Notes under the pieces: model-generated
Database searches by the model: none
Told to the model about the DNA's origin: nothing
Seen by the model: only the letters and a program-made list of their open reading frames with translations
In this document: in pieces, positions 1 through 7,644 of the stretch
Layout of the letters: every line of letters starts with the position of its first letter
How positions within the stretch are numbered: the first letter of the stretch is position 1
Source: a virus
Strand: one strand, 5' to 3'
IMG/VR virus record: IMGVR_UViG_3300049215_000809
Coordinates: 1 to 26,396 of that record
Length of the DNA: 26,396 nt
Translations under genes and position numbers: made by a program

Positions 1-534
1 ATGCGCATCCTACCAGCGGTCGAGGAAGAAATCCGCCGCGTTGTACGCGACGCGCGCGCCAGAGACCCGCTCATCAGCGTGGCTGGCTTGGAGGCCGCTC
101 TCGAAAAGCATTTCAACCGCGGCTTCTCCCATCAGTACGTCTCAAAGATCGCCGACAAGGTTGCACGCGAGGGCCTCGTCGAACTCGACCGCACCAAGAT
201 TGAACACCGGATGCAGTTCACCCGCGAAAACTACCGCATGATGCGCGAGGAGCTGTTCAAGATTGTTTATTGGAAAGACGGCGATGGTGGCTCGCGCCCG
301 CGCGCGCAAGATCGCGTCGAAGCTGCATCGCGCACCGTCATGCTCGACCTCGCACTCCTCAAAGCCGAAATTGAAACCGGCATGTACAAGAAACCTATCG
401 AGCTGCTCGCCCGCAACATCCGCTACGAGCCACTGCCGCCTGAAATCCGCGCCGTAGTGCTGCGGAGCTGGGCGAACTTTGGGATGCTGCCGGCGGCCAC
501 CATTGAGAAAATGGTGCCTGAAAAAGCTGTATGA
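1..534 (+). CDS. Small terminase-like DNA-binding protein
   Basis: A 177-residue protein lies directly upstream of the large terminase, the usual place of the small terminase subunit, which recognises the packaging site on phage DNA and hands it to the large subunit. The N-terminal half (about residues 5-60) is charged and looks like a helix-turn-helix or winged-helix domain, with the segment FSHQYVSKIADKVAREG as the candidate recognition region. The rest is helical and could form the oligomer core. The window begins at the ATG, so an upstream start cannot be excluded. Its TGA stop overlaps the next ATG (ATGA at 531-534), indicating translational coupling. The role is inferred mainly from position; I see no diagnostic small-terminase motif, and a transcriptional regulator is the main alternative. 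Confidence 0.55.
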   Translation: MRILPAVEEEIRRVVRDARARDPLISVAGLEAALEKHFNRGFSHQYVSKIADKVAREGLVELDRTKIEHRMQFTRENYRMMREELFKIVYWKDGDGGSRPRAQDRVEAASRTVMLDLALLKAEIETGMYKKPIELLARNIRYEPLPPEIRAVVLRSWANFGMLPAATIEKMVPEKAV

Positions 535-740
535 GCGCAAACAACAAGTACACTCGCCGAGAGCTATTCTTGATATGCGAAACGATGGTCCGCGCAGCCA
601 AGGGCATTCGTGGTTTAAGTATGCAAGCGGCAGCAATGTTTTTGAGCCGCCAAATGCCACACTCGGCCGGTTCAATTTATACGACCTACATGAAGGTCAA
701 ACAAGAGGAGTATGCAAACACTAGAGGCTCTACAACTTGA
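531..740 (+). CDS. Small hypothetical protein between terminase genes
   Basis: A 69-residue basic, helical protein starts inside the stop of the preceding gene (ATGA overlap) and runs 29 bases into the large terminase gene in another frame. The double overlap suggests a tightly coupled three-gene packaging operon. The core (residues 7-60) is predicted helical with a block reading SMQAAAMFLSRQMPHSAG, which could be a small helix-turn-helix, but I do not recognise the family. If the upstream gene is not the small terminase, this could be a DNA-recognition component instead. The start is supported by the overlap rather than by a ribosome binding site. Confidence 0.6.
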   Translation: MSANNKYTRRELFLICETMVRAAKGIRGLSMQAAAMFLSRQMPHSAGSIYTTYMKVKQEEYANTRGSTT

Positions 741-2175
741 GAGCCTTGCCGACGACGTAGAGCTACGCCGCGCTGCTGCCAAGACGCTCAAAGGCTTTTG
801 CGCTACCTACCTTGCGCACCATTTCCCGCAGACGCCGTCCGACTTCTTCGACGAGATGGCGTGCTCGCTTCAAGACCACAACACCAAGCGCCTTGAGATC
901 ATCGGCTTTCGCGGCTGCGCCAAATCAACGATGGCGTCGCTCGCGCTCATCCTGTGGGCGGCACTTGAGCATCCCAACAAGTATCCCTTCATCATCATGC
1001 TCGCCGATACGCGCGGGCAAGCGAGCATCAATGCCGCCAGCGTGCAGCATGAGCTGCGCAATAACGAACTGATCCTCAAGGACTACGGCCACCTCAAATA
1101 CAAAAGCATCAACGATCCGCGGCCAGAGCCGACGCTAGAGAGCGACGAAGACTGGCAAGCGATGAACTGTGTACTCGACAACGGCGTGCGCATTCTCTCG
1201 CGCTCCCGCGGTCAGAAGATACGCGGCATCAAGCACCGGCAGCACCGCCCGTCCCTCATCGTCGCGGACGACGTGGAGGACTTGGATTGGGTCCGCACGC
1301 AGGAGAACCGCGACAAGTCAGATCGGTGGTTTCGCGGCAACGTGTTGCCTTCGATCGACGAGCAGCACGGCCGCGCCGTCCTTATCGGCAACTGGCTGCA
1401 CACCGACGGCCTGATGGCACGTTTGAAGAACACCGGCATCTTCACGGTGCTGGAATTTCCACTTTTACGCGAAGATGTGGGAAAAAATGAAACAGAAATA
1501 GAACGCTGCACGTGGAAGGCCAAGTACCCCACCCAAGAAGCGATCGACCTCAAGCGCCAAGAGCTCGGCGACATCGGCTTCCGCCGCGAGATGCTGCTCC
1601 AAGTCGTGCCCGAGGAAGGGCAAGACGTACTTCCCGAGGACATCCACTACTACGACGAGCCACCATTCGACGACGGCAACCACCTGGCGCACGGCGTGGA
1701 CTTGGCGATCAGCACCAAGGAAAGCGCCGACTACACGGCGATCGTGAGCGGGGAAGTCGCGTGGGAGGGCGGCAAGACGCAGCTCTACATTCAGCCCAAT
1801 CCGATCATCAGGCACATGACGTTCGCGCAGACGATGGACGCGCTCGATAACGTGCGTCGATCAACGAGCATGAGCTGCGAGTTCTTCGTTGAGGCAGTCG
1901 CGTATCAGCAGGCGGCCATTGAGGAGATGGAGCGCCGGGCATTCAGCGTTCAGGCGATGCATCCGATCAAGGACAAGCGCGCGCGCCTTCGCGTGGCAGC
2001 GCGATACATCAAACTTGGCGTGGTGAAGTTTCCGCGGACGGGATGTGAGCAACTTATGACGCAGCTACTCGGCTTTGGCGCGGAAAAGCACGACGACGCG
2101 GTGGACGCGCTGGTCTACCTCATCCTTGGTGTCATTGGCGATGGGATTGAGGAGCAGAAGGTACATTATGTCTAA
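712..2175 (+). CDS. terL: Phage terminase large subunit (packaging ATPase-nuclease)
   Basis: This 487-residue protein is the motor that translocates phage DNA into the prohead and cuts the concatemer. The N-terminal ATPase shows a Walker A-like P-loop at residues 65-73 (GFRGCAKST) and a Walker B with acidic cluster at 182-190 (LIVADDVED), followed by a GNWLH coupling-type motif near 226-230. The C-terminal RNase H-like nuclease has the expected metal-binding acids: Asp330 (HGVDLA), Glu394 (FVEAVA) and Asp461/462/465 (HDDAVDAL). Length is normal for the family. AGGAG lies only one base before ATG, too close for an ordinary Shine-Dalgarno. The gene ends six bases before a convergent minus-strand gene, so the portal is not immediately adjacent. 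Confidence 0.95.
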   Translation: MQTLEALQLESLADDVELRRAAAKTLKGFCATYLAHHFPQTPSDFFDEMACSLQDHNTKRLEIIGFRGCAKSTMASLALILWAALEHPNKYPFIIMLADTRGQASINAASVQHELRNNELILKDYGHLKYKSINDPRPEPTLESDEDWQAMNCVLDNGVRILSRSRGQKIRGIKHRQHRPSLIVADDVEDLDWVRTQENRDKSDRWFRGNVLPSIDEQHGRAVLIGNWLHTDGLMARLKNTGIFTVLEFPLLREDVGKNETEIERCTWKAKYPTQEAIDLKRQELGDIGFRREMLLQVVPEEGQDVLPEDIHYYDEPPFDDGNHLAHGVDLAISTKESADYTAIVSGEVAWEGGKTQLYIQPNPIIRHMTFAQTMDALDNVRRSTSMSCEFFVEAVAYQQAAIEEMERRAFSVQAMHPIKDKRARLRVAARYIKLGVVKFPRTGCEQLMTQLLGFGAEKHDDAVDALVYLILGVIGDGIEEQKVHYV

Positions 2176-2181
2176 ATCAGT

Positions 2182-2484
2182 TCAATCGTCGTCCCTCAAT
2201 TCCCATGTTCTTTTCACCCATTTGAACATGTCGCGCCTTTCTGTCGCTGGACCGTAGCCGGACCAATCCTTGTCGTCCGCTTCAATAACCATGCAGTTGA
2301 CGCCGGGGACTAGCTCTCCGATACGATCGCGAAGGTAACTTGTTGTTGTGTCGGCACCAGTAGTAACAAGCCAAAAGTTAGGTATCCAATTCCACCAAGA
2401 CCCGTGTTCCTTAAAGACATTCCGCAGCGCCTGCTTTTGCTCTGCTGTTACGTCATCAATCCCAATCACAAATCTCCTAGCCAT
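2182..2484 (-). CDS. Small ferredoxin-fold-like protein (SinR/Cas2-like appearance)
   Basis: A 100-residue protein on the strand opposite to all surrounding structural genes. The pattern is beta (RRFVIGIDD), helix (13-27), Trp-rich beta (WWNWIPNFWLVTTG), helix, then beta (VNCMVIEA), which fits a beta-alpha-beta ferredoxin-like fold. It resembles small SinR-like proteins that share this fold with Cas2 and VapD nucleases; this is shape recognition, not a motif match, and nuclease activity is not shown. It is translated with the membrane protein upstream of it: the stop of that gene and this ATG share one base (TAATG at 2486-2482). Start and strand are supported by that coupling and by coherent protein composition; the plus-strand frames here look like shadows. 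It is a probable moron gene. Confidence 0.75.
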   Translation of the reverse strand: MARRFVIGIDDVTAEQKQALRNVFKEHGSWWNWIPNFWLVTTGADTTTSYLRDRIGELVPGVNCMVIEADDKDWSGYGPATERRDMFKWVKRTWELRDDD

Positions 2485-2930
2485 TATTCGTCATCCGCTT
2501 TCCGGGTTTCCCGGCGCGCATGCGCTACGAGCCTTTGCTCATTTGGAGGAGGTAACTCCGATAAGGTACTCTTGGACTCGGCCGTTCCTTCGCCGATCAA
2601 TTTCGGCTCGTTCGCTGGAAACAGGCCAGAATGAGCATCGCCCACGTATCCTCTTTCAATTGCCATTTTTTGAAGATAAAACTTTTCAGACCGTAGCGCG
2701 TCAGGTGCAGTACGCGCAAAATATGCGTATGCACAGAGAAAAGCTATAAAGTCTAACCCTAGCAAGGTCGCAAAGAAAATCGGTACCCAGTCAGGCGCTC
2801 TTCCATACAAAGAGCCAACCATCGCGGATGCTAAAAGTCCGCCCATAATAACGAGCGTAGTAACGACAGAGGAGCGAGAGCCTCGCTCCAGCACATTTGC
2901 AGTCAAATGCTGCCAAAATTCAAAGGCCAT
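2484..2930 (-). CDS. Two-TM membrane protein, partner of ferredoxin-fold protein
   Basis: A 148-residue protein with two predicted transmembrane helices, about residues 21-43 and 48-72, followed by a charged cytoplasmic tail rich in Ser, Glu and Lys/Arg. It is the first gene of a two-gene minus-strand cassette and is coupled to the 100-residue protein downstream by a TAATG overlap. Unlike most plus-strand genes here, it has a Shine-Dalgarno-like GAGAGG four bases before ATG and a TATAAT -10 box about 50 bases upstream (2988-2983). Sampled G+C is lower than in much of the flanking phage DNA. A small cytosolic protein plus a membrane protein embedded in a late operon is typical of lysogeny, exclusion or toxin-type accessory genes, but no function can be assigned. 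Confidence 0.75.
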   Translation of the reverse strand: MAFEFWQHLTANVLERGSRSSVVTTLVIMGGLLASAMVGSLYGRAPDWVPIFFATLLGLDFIAFLCAYAYFARTAPDALRSEKFYLQKMAIERGYVGDAHSGLFPANEPKLIGEGTAESKSTLSELPPPNEQRLVAHARRETRKADDE

Positions 2931-2982
2931 CAGGCCTCTCTGTTCTGACCGATTGGTCCACGAATATCCCCAGCGATCAAAG

Positions 2983-2988
2983 ATTATA
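2983..2988 (-). promoter_or_regulatory. TATAAT -10 box for the minus-strand cassette
   Basis: Read on the minus strand, these bases are exactly TATAAT, about 50 bases upstream of the ATG at 2930. No good -35 is seen at 17 bases; a TTGCGT lies 20 bases upstream and overlaps the inverted repeat at 3000-3020. A dedicated promoter would let the two minus-strand genes be expressed independently of the late operon. Confidence 0.45.
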
Positions 2989-2999
2989 TTGCTTACGTG

Positions 3000-3020
3000 A
3001 TACGCTTAACGCAAGCGTAT
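3000..3020. repeat. Inverted repeat abutting the portal start codon
   Basis: ATACGCTT and AAGCGTAT form a perfect 8-bp inverted repeat around a 5-base loop (AACGC). The right arm includes the first two bases of the portal ATG at 3019. It also lies in the expected -35 region of the minus-strand promoter. It could be a repressor operator controlling the divergent pair or an mRNA hairpin masking the portal start. Confidence 0.5.
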
Positions 3021-5298
3021 GCCCAAATATTTTCGTCGGCTTGTAGACTACGCCTCCCAAAAAGACACCACACCTGTCAACCGCTTTGAGGGCTTTACAT
3101 CAAGCGGCGCAGTGGTGCTACGCGACCGTCGCGGTACACGCCGAGCCGAAATTCCTACTGCGGATGAAAAGTCGTTTGAAGGCAGCGATGCGCTCGCGAT
3201 CTACAAACCATCCGGCGCCAAGCATGTCGATCCCGCCAAGGCGATGGGCAATTTCACCGGCTGGACGTTTGCGGCAGTCAACGCAATCGCGCGCGAAGCG
3301 TCAAACATTCAATTTCGCCTGTATCAGGTCAACGGCGACGACCACGTCGAACAGGACGACCACTCGCTTCTGACGCTCCTCGATGGCGTCAACGAGCACA
3401 TGACAGGGCCGGAGCTAAAGTACACGACGCTCGCGCACCTTGAGCTCACCGGCAATTCGTACTGGCTACTTGATGCCGTCAAAAGCGATACGGATCAGCC
3501 GCGCGCGATCTATCCGCTCAATCCCGGCCGCGTGCGCGTGAAGCTCGATAAGAGTAGCTTCCCTTACAAACTCAGCCACTACGAATTCACGATCGACGCG
3601 AAGGTATATCGCTTCGAGCCGTATCAAATCCTGCACATGAAATATCCCGATCCGAACGATCCGTTCGTAGGAGTCGGCTTCGTGCAATCAATTCCGACGT
3701 GGATTGATACGGACAACTACGCCTGGGAGCACAATCGAAAATACTTTCTCAACGGTGCGGCGTTCGGCATGTACATCGCGACGCAGAGCAACATCGAAGG
3801 ACAGATTGACCGCATTAAGCAGGGCTTCAAAGATGCATACAGCGGTGTCGAGAACGCGCACAAAATCCCTGCTCTGCCCAAAGGCGTCGATATCAAAAAC
3901 TCGGGCATGTCGCAGCGCGACATGGACTTCAAAAACCTCGCCGATGCCACGCGCGACCGTATCCTTGCGGCGGCCGGTGTGTCGAAGACCATCCTAGGAA
4001 CGGCCGAAAGCGATACGAATCGCGCGACCGCCGAGACGGCGGACTACGTGTTCAGCAAGCGCACGATCAAGCCGAAGATGCTGCTCGTTATCTCCTACCT
4101 CAACGAGTTCTTGGTCCCTCGCTACGGAGACAACCTGTACCTGACCTTCATCGATCCGACGCCGGAGGATAAGGAATTCCGCACGCAGGAAATGCAAGCG
4201 GCGGTCGGCAACATGCCGGTGATGACGCAGAACGAGGCCCGCAAGACGTATATGGGCCTTGGACCCGTCGAGGGTGGCGACAAGCTCATGACCCCTGCGG
4301 CCATGACCCCTGCTGGCGTCACTGATAAGCCGGAAGGTGAGGAAATCGCGCCGCAGCTCGCCAAGACGGCAGATGGCTGGCGCGCCAAGCACATCCGCAT
4401 TCGCACCGGAGGGAAAACCGCTAACAGCGGCGCGGCCAAGATGCGCAGCGCGCTTACTGAGGCTTTCGAGAAGCAGATCGACAAAGCGCCCGGCTTTCAG
4501 GTCAAAAGCATCAAGGACCTAACCCATTCCGAATATATGGAGCATTGGAAGCGCTTCGCAGACCGCAGCGAGGGCGCCGAGAAGGAGCTGCAAAAGATAT
4601 TCCGCAGCATCAACGCCAAGCAGCGGGCGGAAGTTATCGAAAATTTGCCCAGCGCGACCGGCGTAACGAAAGATTTGGGCGAACTGTTCGACCCTAGCGA
4701 ATGGATGGGCATCACCATCGACCTCGTGACACCGATCCTCACTTCGCTCGCTAAGGACGAGGCGACCGCGGCGCTGGCCATGATCGGAGCTCAGCATCAG
4801 GACATCCTCGCGGACGAAAGTATACAAAACGCCCTCGACCGCGGCATCGCCAAGATGGCACGCAGCTACAACGAGACGACACTCAGCCAGCTCAAGGATG
4901 TTATCGGAGAGAAGCTCACCCAATCGGGCGGCACCAATCTCACTGAGCTCACCAATGCTGTCGACGGCGTCTACAGCTTTGCCGATCAGCGGCGCGCCGG
5001 ACTCATTGCCAAGACCGAAGCCTTTCGCTCAGCGAATTGGGCCAACAAGGAAGCGTGGCTTCAGAGCGGCGTAGTCAAAACGGTGAAGTGGTACACCGCA
5101 GAGGACGACCATGTATGCGAATTCTGCAAAATGCAGGACGGCAAAGAGATCGAGATCAACGAGAACTTCTACAATGCCGGCGACACCATCAAAGGCGCGG
5201 AAGGCGGCTTTATGACCGCCAACTACGGCGACATCGAAGCGCCGCCACTTCATCCTGATTGTCGCTGTTATATCCGCCCCGAACACATAAGCATATGA
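3019..5298 (+). CDS. Portal protein fused to MuF-like minor head domain
   Basis: This 759-residue protein combines the dodecameric portal, through which DNA enters and leaves the capsid, with a minor head protein domain. Residues about 60-420 match the HK97-type portal pattern, including SYWLL near 147-151, a stretch around 199-210 reading FEPYQILHMKY, and the wing-to-clip block ending LGTAESDTNRATAETADYVF. Residues about 640-757 match the Mu gpF/SPP1 gp7 domain: the helix AGLIAKTEAFRSANWANK, then CEFC (Cys700, Cys703) and the terminal HPDCRCYI (His745, Cys748, Cys750). A helical linker of about 200 residues without recognised motif lies between. In most phages these are separate genes. The start sits at the end of an inverted repeat, with no Shine-Dalgarno. 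Confidence 0.9.
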   Translation: MPKYFRRLVDYASQKDTTPVNRFEGFTSSGAVVLRDRRGTRRAEIPTADEKSFEGSDALAIYKPSGAKHVDPAKAMGNFTGWTFAAVNAIAREASNIQFRLYQVNGDDHVEQDDHSLLTLLDGVNEHMTGPELKYTTLAHLELTGNSYWLLDAVKSDTDQPRAIYPLNPGRVRVKLDKSSFPYKLSHYEFTIDAKVYRFEPYQILHMKYPDPNDPFVGVGFVQSIPTWIDTDNYAWEHNRKYFLNGAAFGMYIATQSNIEGQIDRIKQGFKDAYSGVENAHKIPALPKGVDIKNSGMSQRDMDFKNLADATRDRILAAAGVSKTILGTAESDTNRATAETADYVFSKRTIKPKMLLVISYLNEFLVPRYGDNLYLTFIDPTPEDKEFRTQEMQAAVGNMPVMTQNEARKTYMGLGPVEGGDKLMTPAAMTPAGVTDKPEGEEIAPQLAKTADGWRAKHIRIRTGGKTANSGAAKMRSALTEAFEKQIDKAPGFQVKSIKDLTHSEYMEHWKRFADRSEGAEKELQKIFRSINAKQRAEVIENLPSATGVTKDLGELFDPSEWMGITIDLVTPILTSLAKDEATAALAMIGAQHQDILADESIQNALDRGIAKMARSYNETTLSQLKDVIGEKLTQSGGTNLTELTNAVDGVYSFADQRRAGLIAKTEAFRSANWANKEAWLQSGVVKTVKWYTAEDDHVCEFCKMQDGKEIEINENFYNAGDTIKGAEGGFMTANYGDIEAPPLHPDCRCYIRPEHISI

Positions 5299-5408
5299 AA
5301 CGCGTCCATTGGCTTTGCCGTCTGATCGGCCACAAGCGAGCCAGCTTCACAGGGCGCCCCGACTTCTTGCTCAATTGGTGTGAGCGATGTGTTTGGTACA
5401 TTTATTGA
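5295..5408 (+). CDS. 37-residue Cys/His mini-protein, DUF1660-like
   Basis: A short ORF begins in the stop of the portal gene (ATGA at 5295-5298) and ends with TGA at 5406-5408, four bases before the next gene. It encodes 37 residues starting MKRVHWLCRLIGHKRAS and ending WCERCVWYIY. Cys8, His13, Cys29 and Cys32 suggest a small zinc-binding knuckle; the C-R-x-x-G-H-K opening and CxxC ending resemble short prophage proteins of the DUF1660 type, from memory. The coupled position between two real genes and CATATG start context support it. Function is unknown. Confidence 0.6.
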   Translation: MKRVHWLCRLIGHKRASFTGRPDFLLNWCERCVWYIY

Positions 5409-5411
5409 TGT

Positions 5412-5951
5412 ATGGCACTCGATAGCGTCAAAAACTTCGTCCAGGTCCAAGCGTCCACCGGCTATTCGTCGTCCGCAACGGCTATCGCTCTGCAATCGGG
5501 CCAAGGATCAAAGCTCCCGAGCGCACCGTTCAATCTCATATGGTGGAATAGCACCGACTATCCCAACCCAGCGAACGATCCGAATATCGAAATCGTGCGC
5601 GTCACAAATGTAAGCGGTGACACGATCGCCATCACGCGCGCACAGGAGAGCACGACCGCAAGCAGCAAGAACACGGCTGGCAAGACGTACAGTCTGGTGC
5701 TCGGCATTACGGCCAAGATGATTAGCGACATACAGGCGTTGCTACTCGGCACTCCTGCCATCGACGAAGCGGTTTCAGGCTCAGGTACGAGCTGGACACT
5801 CGCACATACGCCAGTCAGTGGGACCTTGCGCCTCTACGGTGCAGGCCAGCGGCTTGTCGGCGGCGGCTTCGATTACACACTTTCAGGAACGGGCATCACC
5901 ACTGTCAACAGCTACAACGCGGGGCAGATACGGGCGGACTATAATTACTGA
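5412..5951 (+). CDS. Virion-associated protein with fibre-type C-terminal domain
   Basis: A 179-residue, Ser/Thr/Gly-rich beta protein. The N-terminal part contains NIEIVRVTNVSGDTIAITRAQE, a pattern I associate with small phage structural proteins that precede fibres. The C-terminal 60 residues have the GTLRLYGAGQRLVGGGFDYT arrangement seen in phage fibre or decoration domains. It carries no signal peptide, unlike the two following genes. It sits between the portal and the protease, so it may be a head fibre, decoration protein or chaperone for the next proteins. An out-of-frame ATG lies four bases upstream (ATGTATG). The structural role is inferred from composition and position; I do not recognise a named family. 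Confidence 0.7.
   Translation: MALDSVKNFVQVQASTGYSSSATAIALQSGQGSKLPSAPFNLIWWNSTDYPNPANDPNIEIVRVTNVSGDTIAITRAQESTTASSKNTAGKTYSLVLGITAKMISDIQALLLGTPAIDEAVSGSGTSWTLAHTPVSGTLRLYGAGQRLVGGGFDYTLSGTGITTVNSYNAGQIRADYNY
5940..5945 (+). promoter_or_regulatory. TATAAT -10-like hexamer before the secreted fibre-like gene
   Basis: A perfect TATAAT lies ten bases before the ATG at 5956, inside the last codons of the preceding gene (Tyr-Asn). Because those codons alone can generate it, coincidence is possible, but its placement matches the -10-like elements of other genes in the window. Confidence 0.3.
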
Positions 5952-5955
5952 ACAT

Positions 5956-7644
5956 ATGCGTCCAGCATCGCCGAACTTTCTCCTCGTTGTCGCTGTCACC
6001 TTATTCACTGCGGTCTTTATTGCCGCCTGCCTCATCATCGCGGCGCAGCCTGCACACGCCGGCACGATCACACCGATCTTCGGCGGCGGTACTGGAACAT
6101 CGACAGCCCCGGCGTACGGAAAGGTGCCGGTAGGCGATAGCAATGGCAACTGGGAATACTTCTCCACGTCTTCGCTCAATATCACGGGCGGCGGAGGCTC
6201 TTCGGCATCCACGACGCTTCTTGGCGACAACAACACATTCTCGGGCACGGACACTTTCGGCAGTACGATCCATGGATCAGTCAACGGTAACGCCAACACC
6301 GCCACGTCGCTCGCCGCCAACGGCACAAATTGCTCGGCAGGATTTTTCGCTCTTGGCGTTGATGCCTCGGGAAACTCAGAAGGCTGTACCTACGCCGCCG
6401 CCACGTCGTCGCCGTGGACACTCAATCAGTTTGTCTACATCAACAGCAGCGGCCAACTTGTCTCCGTTGCATCGTCGTCGCTTGATTTGCCAACCTCTGC
6501 ACTCGCCTCACAGAATATCTCCCAGTTCACGAACAACAGCGGATACATCACCGGCAATCAAAGCATCACGTTGAGTGGAGTGGTCACGGGATCAGGCGCA
6601 ACGGCGATCACCACCGCCTTCGGTTCACAGTCGGCCGGTGTGCTCGGCAATCCCGCCACGGGAAACACTGCCGTGCAGGCAACCTCCACGCTCTATGGAG
6701 CTGTCCAGAGCGGCAAAATACTGGCGGGGCTCGCAGGTGTGCTCGCCTACGTGTCTACTACGACGGCAGGCACAGGTCTCACGTACAATGGTGGTGCGTC
6801 TCCCAGTTTCAGCGTCAACACCTCACAGAACATCTCGACGCTCTCAAATCTCACAAGCAATGGCCTAATTAAAACGTCGAGTGGCACGGGTGCGCTTTCG
6901 ATCGCGACAAACGGGACCGATTATACGCTTCTCACGGCCGTAACTTGCAGCAATCAACTATTGTCCGCAGAAACAGCCGCAGGCGTTGGCACGTGCTCTT
7001 CTATCAACAATGCGGATTGGAGTGGTACGCAGTTAAGTGAGGCAAATGGAGGAACGGGCGCAACTTCAATCGGCGCAAGCATGCTTGTCGCGAACAATGG
7101 CAGCAGCGTTCTAGTCTCGACTTCGACGCCGTCTGCCGATCACTATCTTGCAACGTCGACCACACAGGCCTCGGTGTTTCCCGAAGCATCCACCACGCAG
7201 GTATCAAGCGGTTCCAATACATTTTACGTCGATCCCAACGGCAACGTAACTGCGAAGGAGGTGTCAACCGGATTTACGGGTCTCGTCACCCCGCGTCGCG
7301 TCCTGTACTTGCCCTTCGCTACTTCCACTGGAACATGGACAGCAACATCTTCACCAGGCGTTGATTCTGCCCCAACTTTGCCGCTGCCGTTCAACGGCAC
7401 CATTAAAGACGTGCGGTGCGACATCAATACCTTCCTTGGCATCAACATCAAAATAAGCGGAACGAACGTCACGCCTCCTTATTTCATCGCGTCCTCGACT
7501 ATCGGGACCACCACTCTCACCGGCAACAACACGTTTACTAACGTCAGCTACCTCAACATCTATGCAGGAACTACGACAACAGCGACAGCATCCGCTGGCG
7601 TCGTTCAAGGGGGGTGTTATCTCGACATTATTCAAACGTCATGA
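5956..7644 (+). CDS. Secreted Thr/Ser/Gly-rich fibre-like protein
   Basis: A 562-residue protein starting MRPASPNFLLVV, with a hydrophobic segment at residues 8-30 and an AHA-G signal peptidase-like site at 33-36. The mature part is low-complexity beta repeat sequence, with GGGTGTSTAPAYGKVPVGDS, several TATSLAANG, SQNIS and EANGGTGATS blocks, and a distinct beta-rich C-terminal domain from about residue 440. Such sequences resemble the phage fibre-like or adhesin proteins I recall from Patescibacteria. A Sec signal on a gene inside a head operon is odd, since virion proteins assemble in the cytoplasm; it may decorate the host surface or the N-terminus may be a membrane anchor. The start is chosen at the ATG that begins the signal peptide; upstream in-frame codons overlap the previous gene. 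Its stop overlaps the next start (ATGA). Confidence 0.75.
   Translation: MRPASPNFLLVVAVTLFTAVFIAACLIIAAQPAHAGTITPIFGGGTGTSTAPAYGKVPVGDSNGNWEYFSTSSLNITGGGGSSASTTLLGDNNTFSGTDTFGSTIHGSVNGNANTATSLAANGTNCSAGFFALGVDASGNSEGCTYAAATSSPWTLNQFVYINSSGQLVSVASSSLDLPTSALASQNISQFTNNSGYITGNQSITLSGVVTGSGATAITTAFGSQSAGVLGNPATGNTAVQATSTLYGAVQSGKILAGLAGVLAYVSTTTAGTGLTYNGGASPSFSVNTSQNISTLSNLTSNGLIKTSSGTGALSIATNGTDYTLLTAVTCSNQLLSAETAAGVGTCSSINNADWSGTQLSEANGGTGATSIGASMLVANNGSSVLVSTSTPSADHYLATSTTQASVFPEASTTQVSSGSNTFYVDPNGNVTAKEVSTGFTGLVTPRRVLYLPFATSTGTWTATSSPGVDSAPTLPLPFNGTIKDVRCDINTFLGINIKISGTNVTPPYFIASSTIGTTTLTGNNTFTNVSYLNIYAGTTTTATASAGVVQGGCYLDIIQTS

Noticed and set aside
2348-2749. Plus-strand ORF of 133 codons in the minus-strand cassette
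   Set aside because: The opposite strand has two coupled coherent proteins with promoter and ribosome site; the plus frame has low-quality composition.
5818-5955. Earlier in-frame start for the secreted fibre-like protein
   Set aside because: It would overlap the preceding gene by over 130 bases and bury the signal peptide inside the protein.
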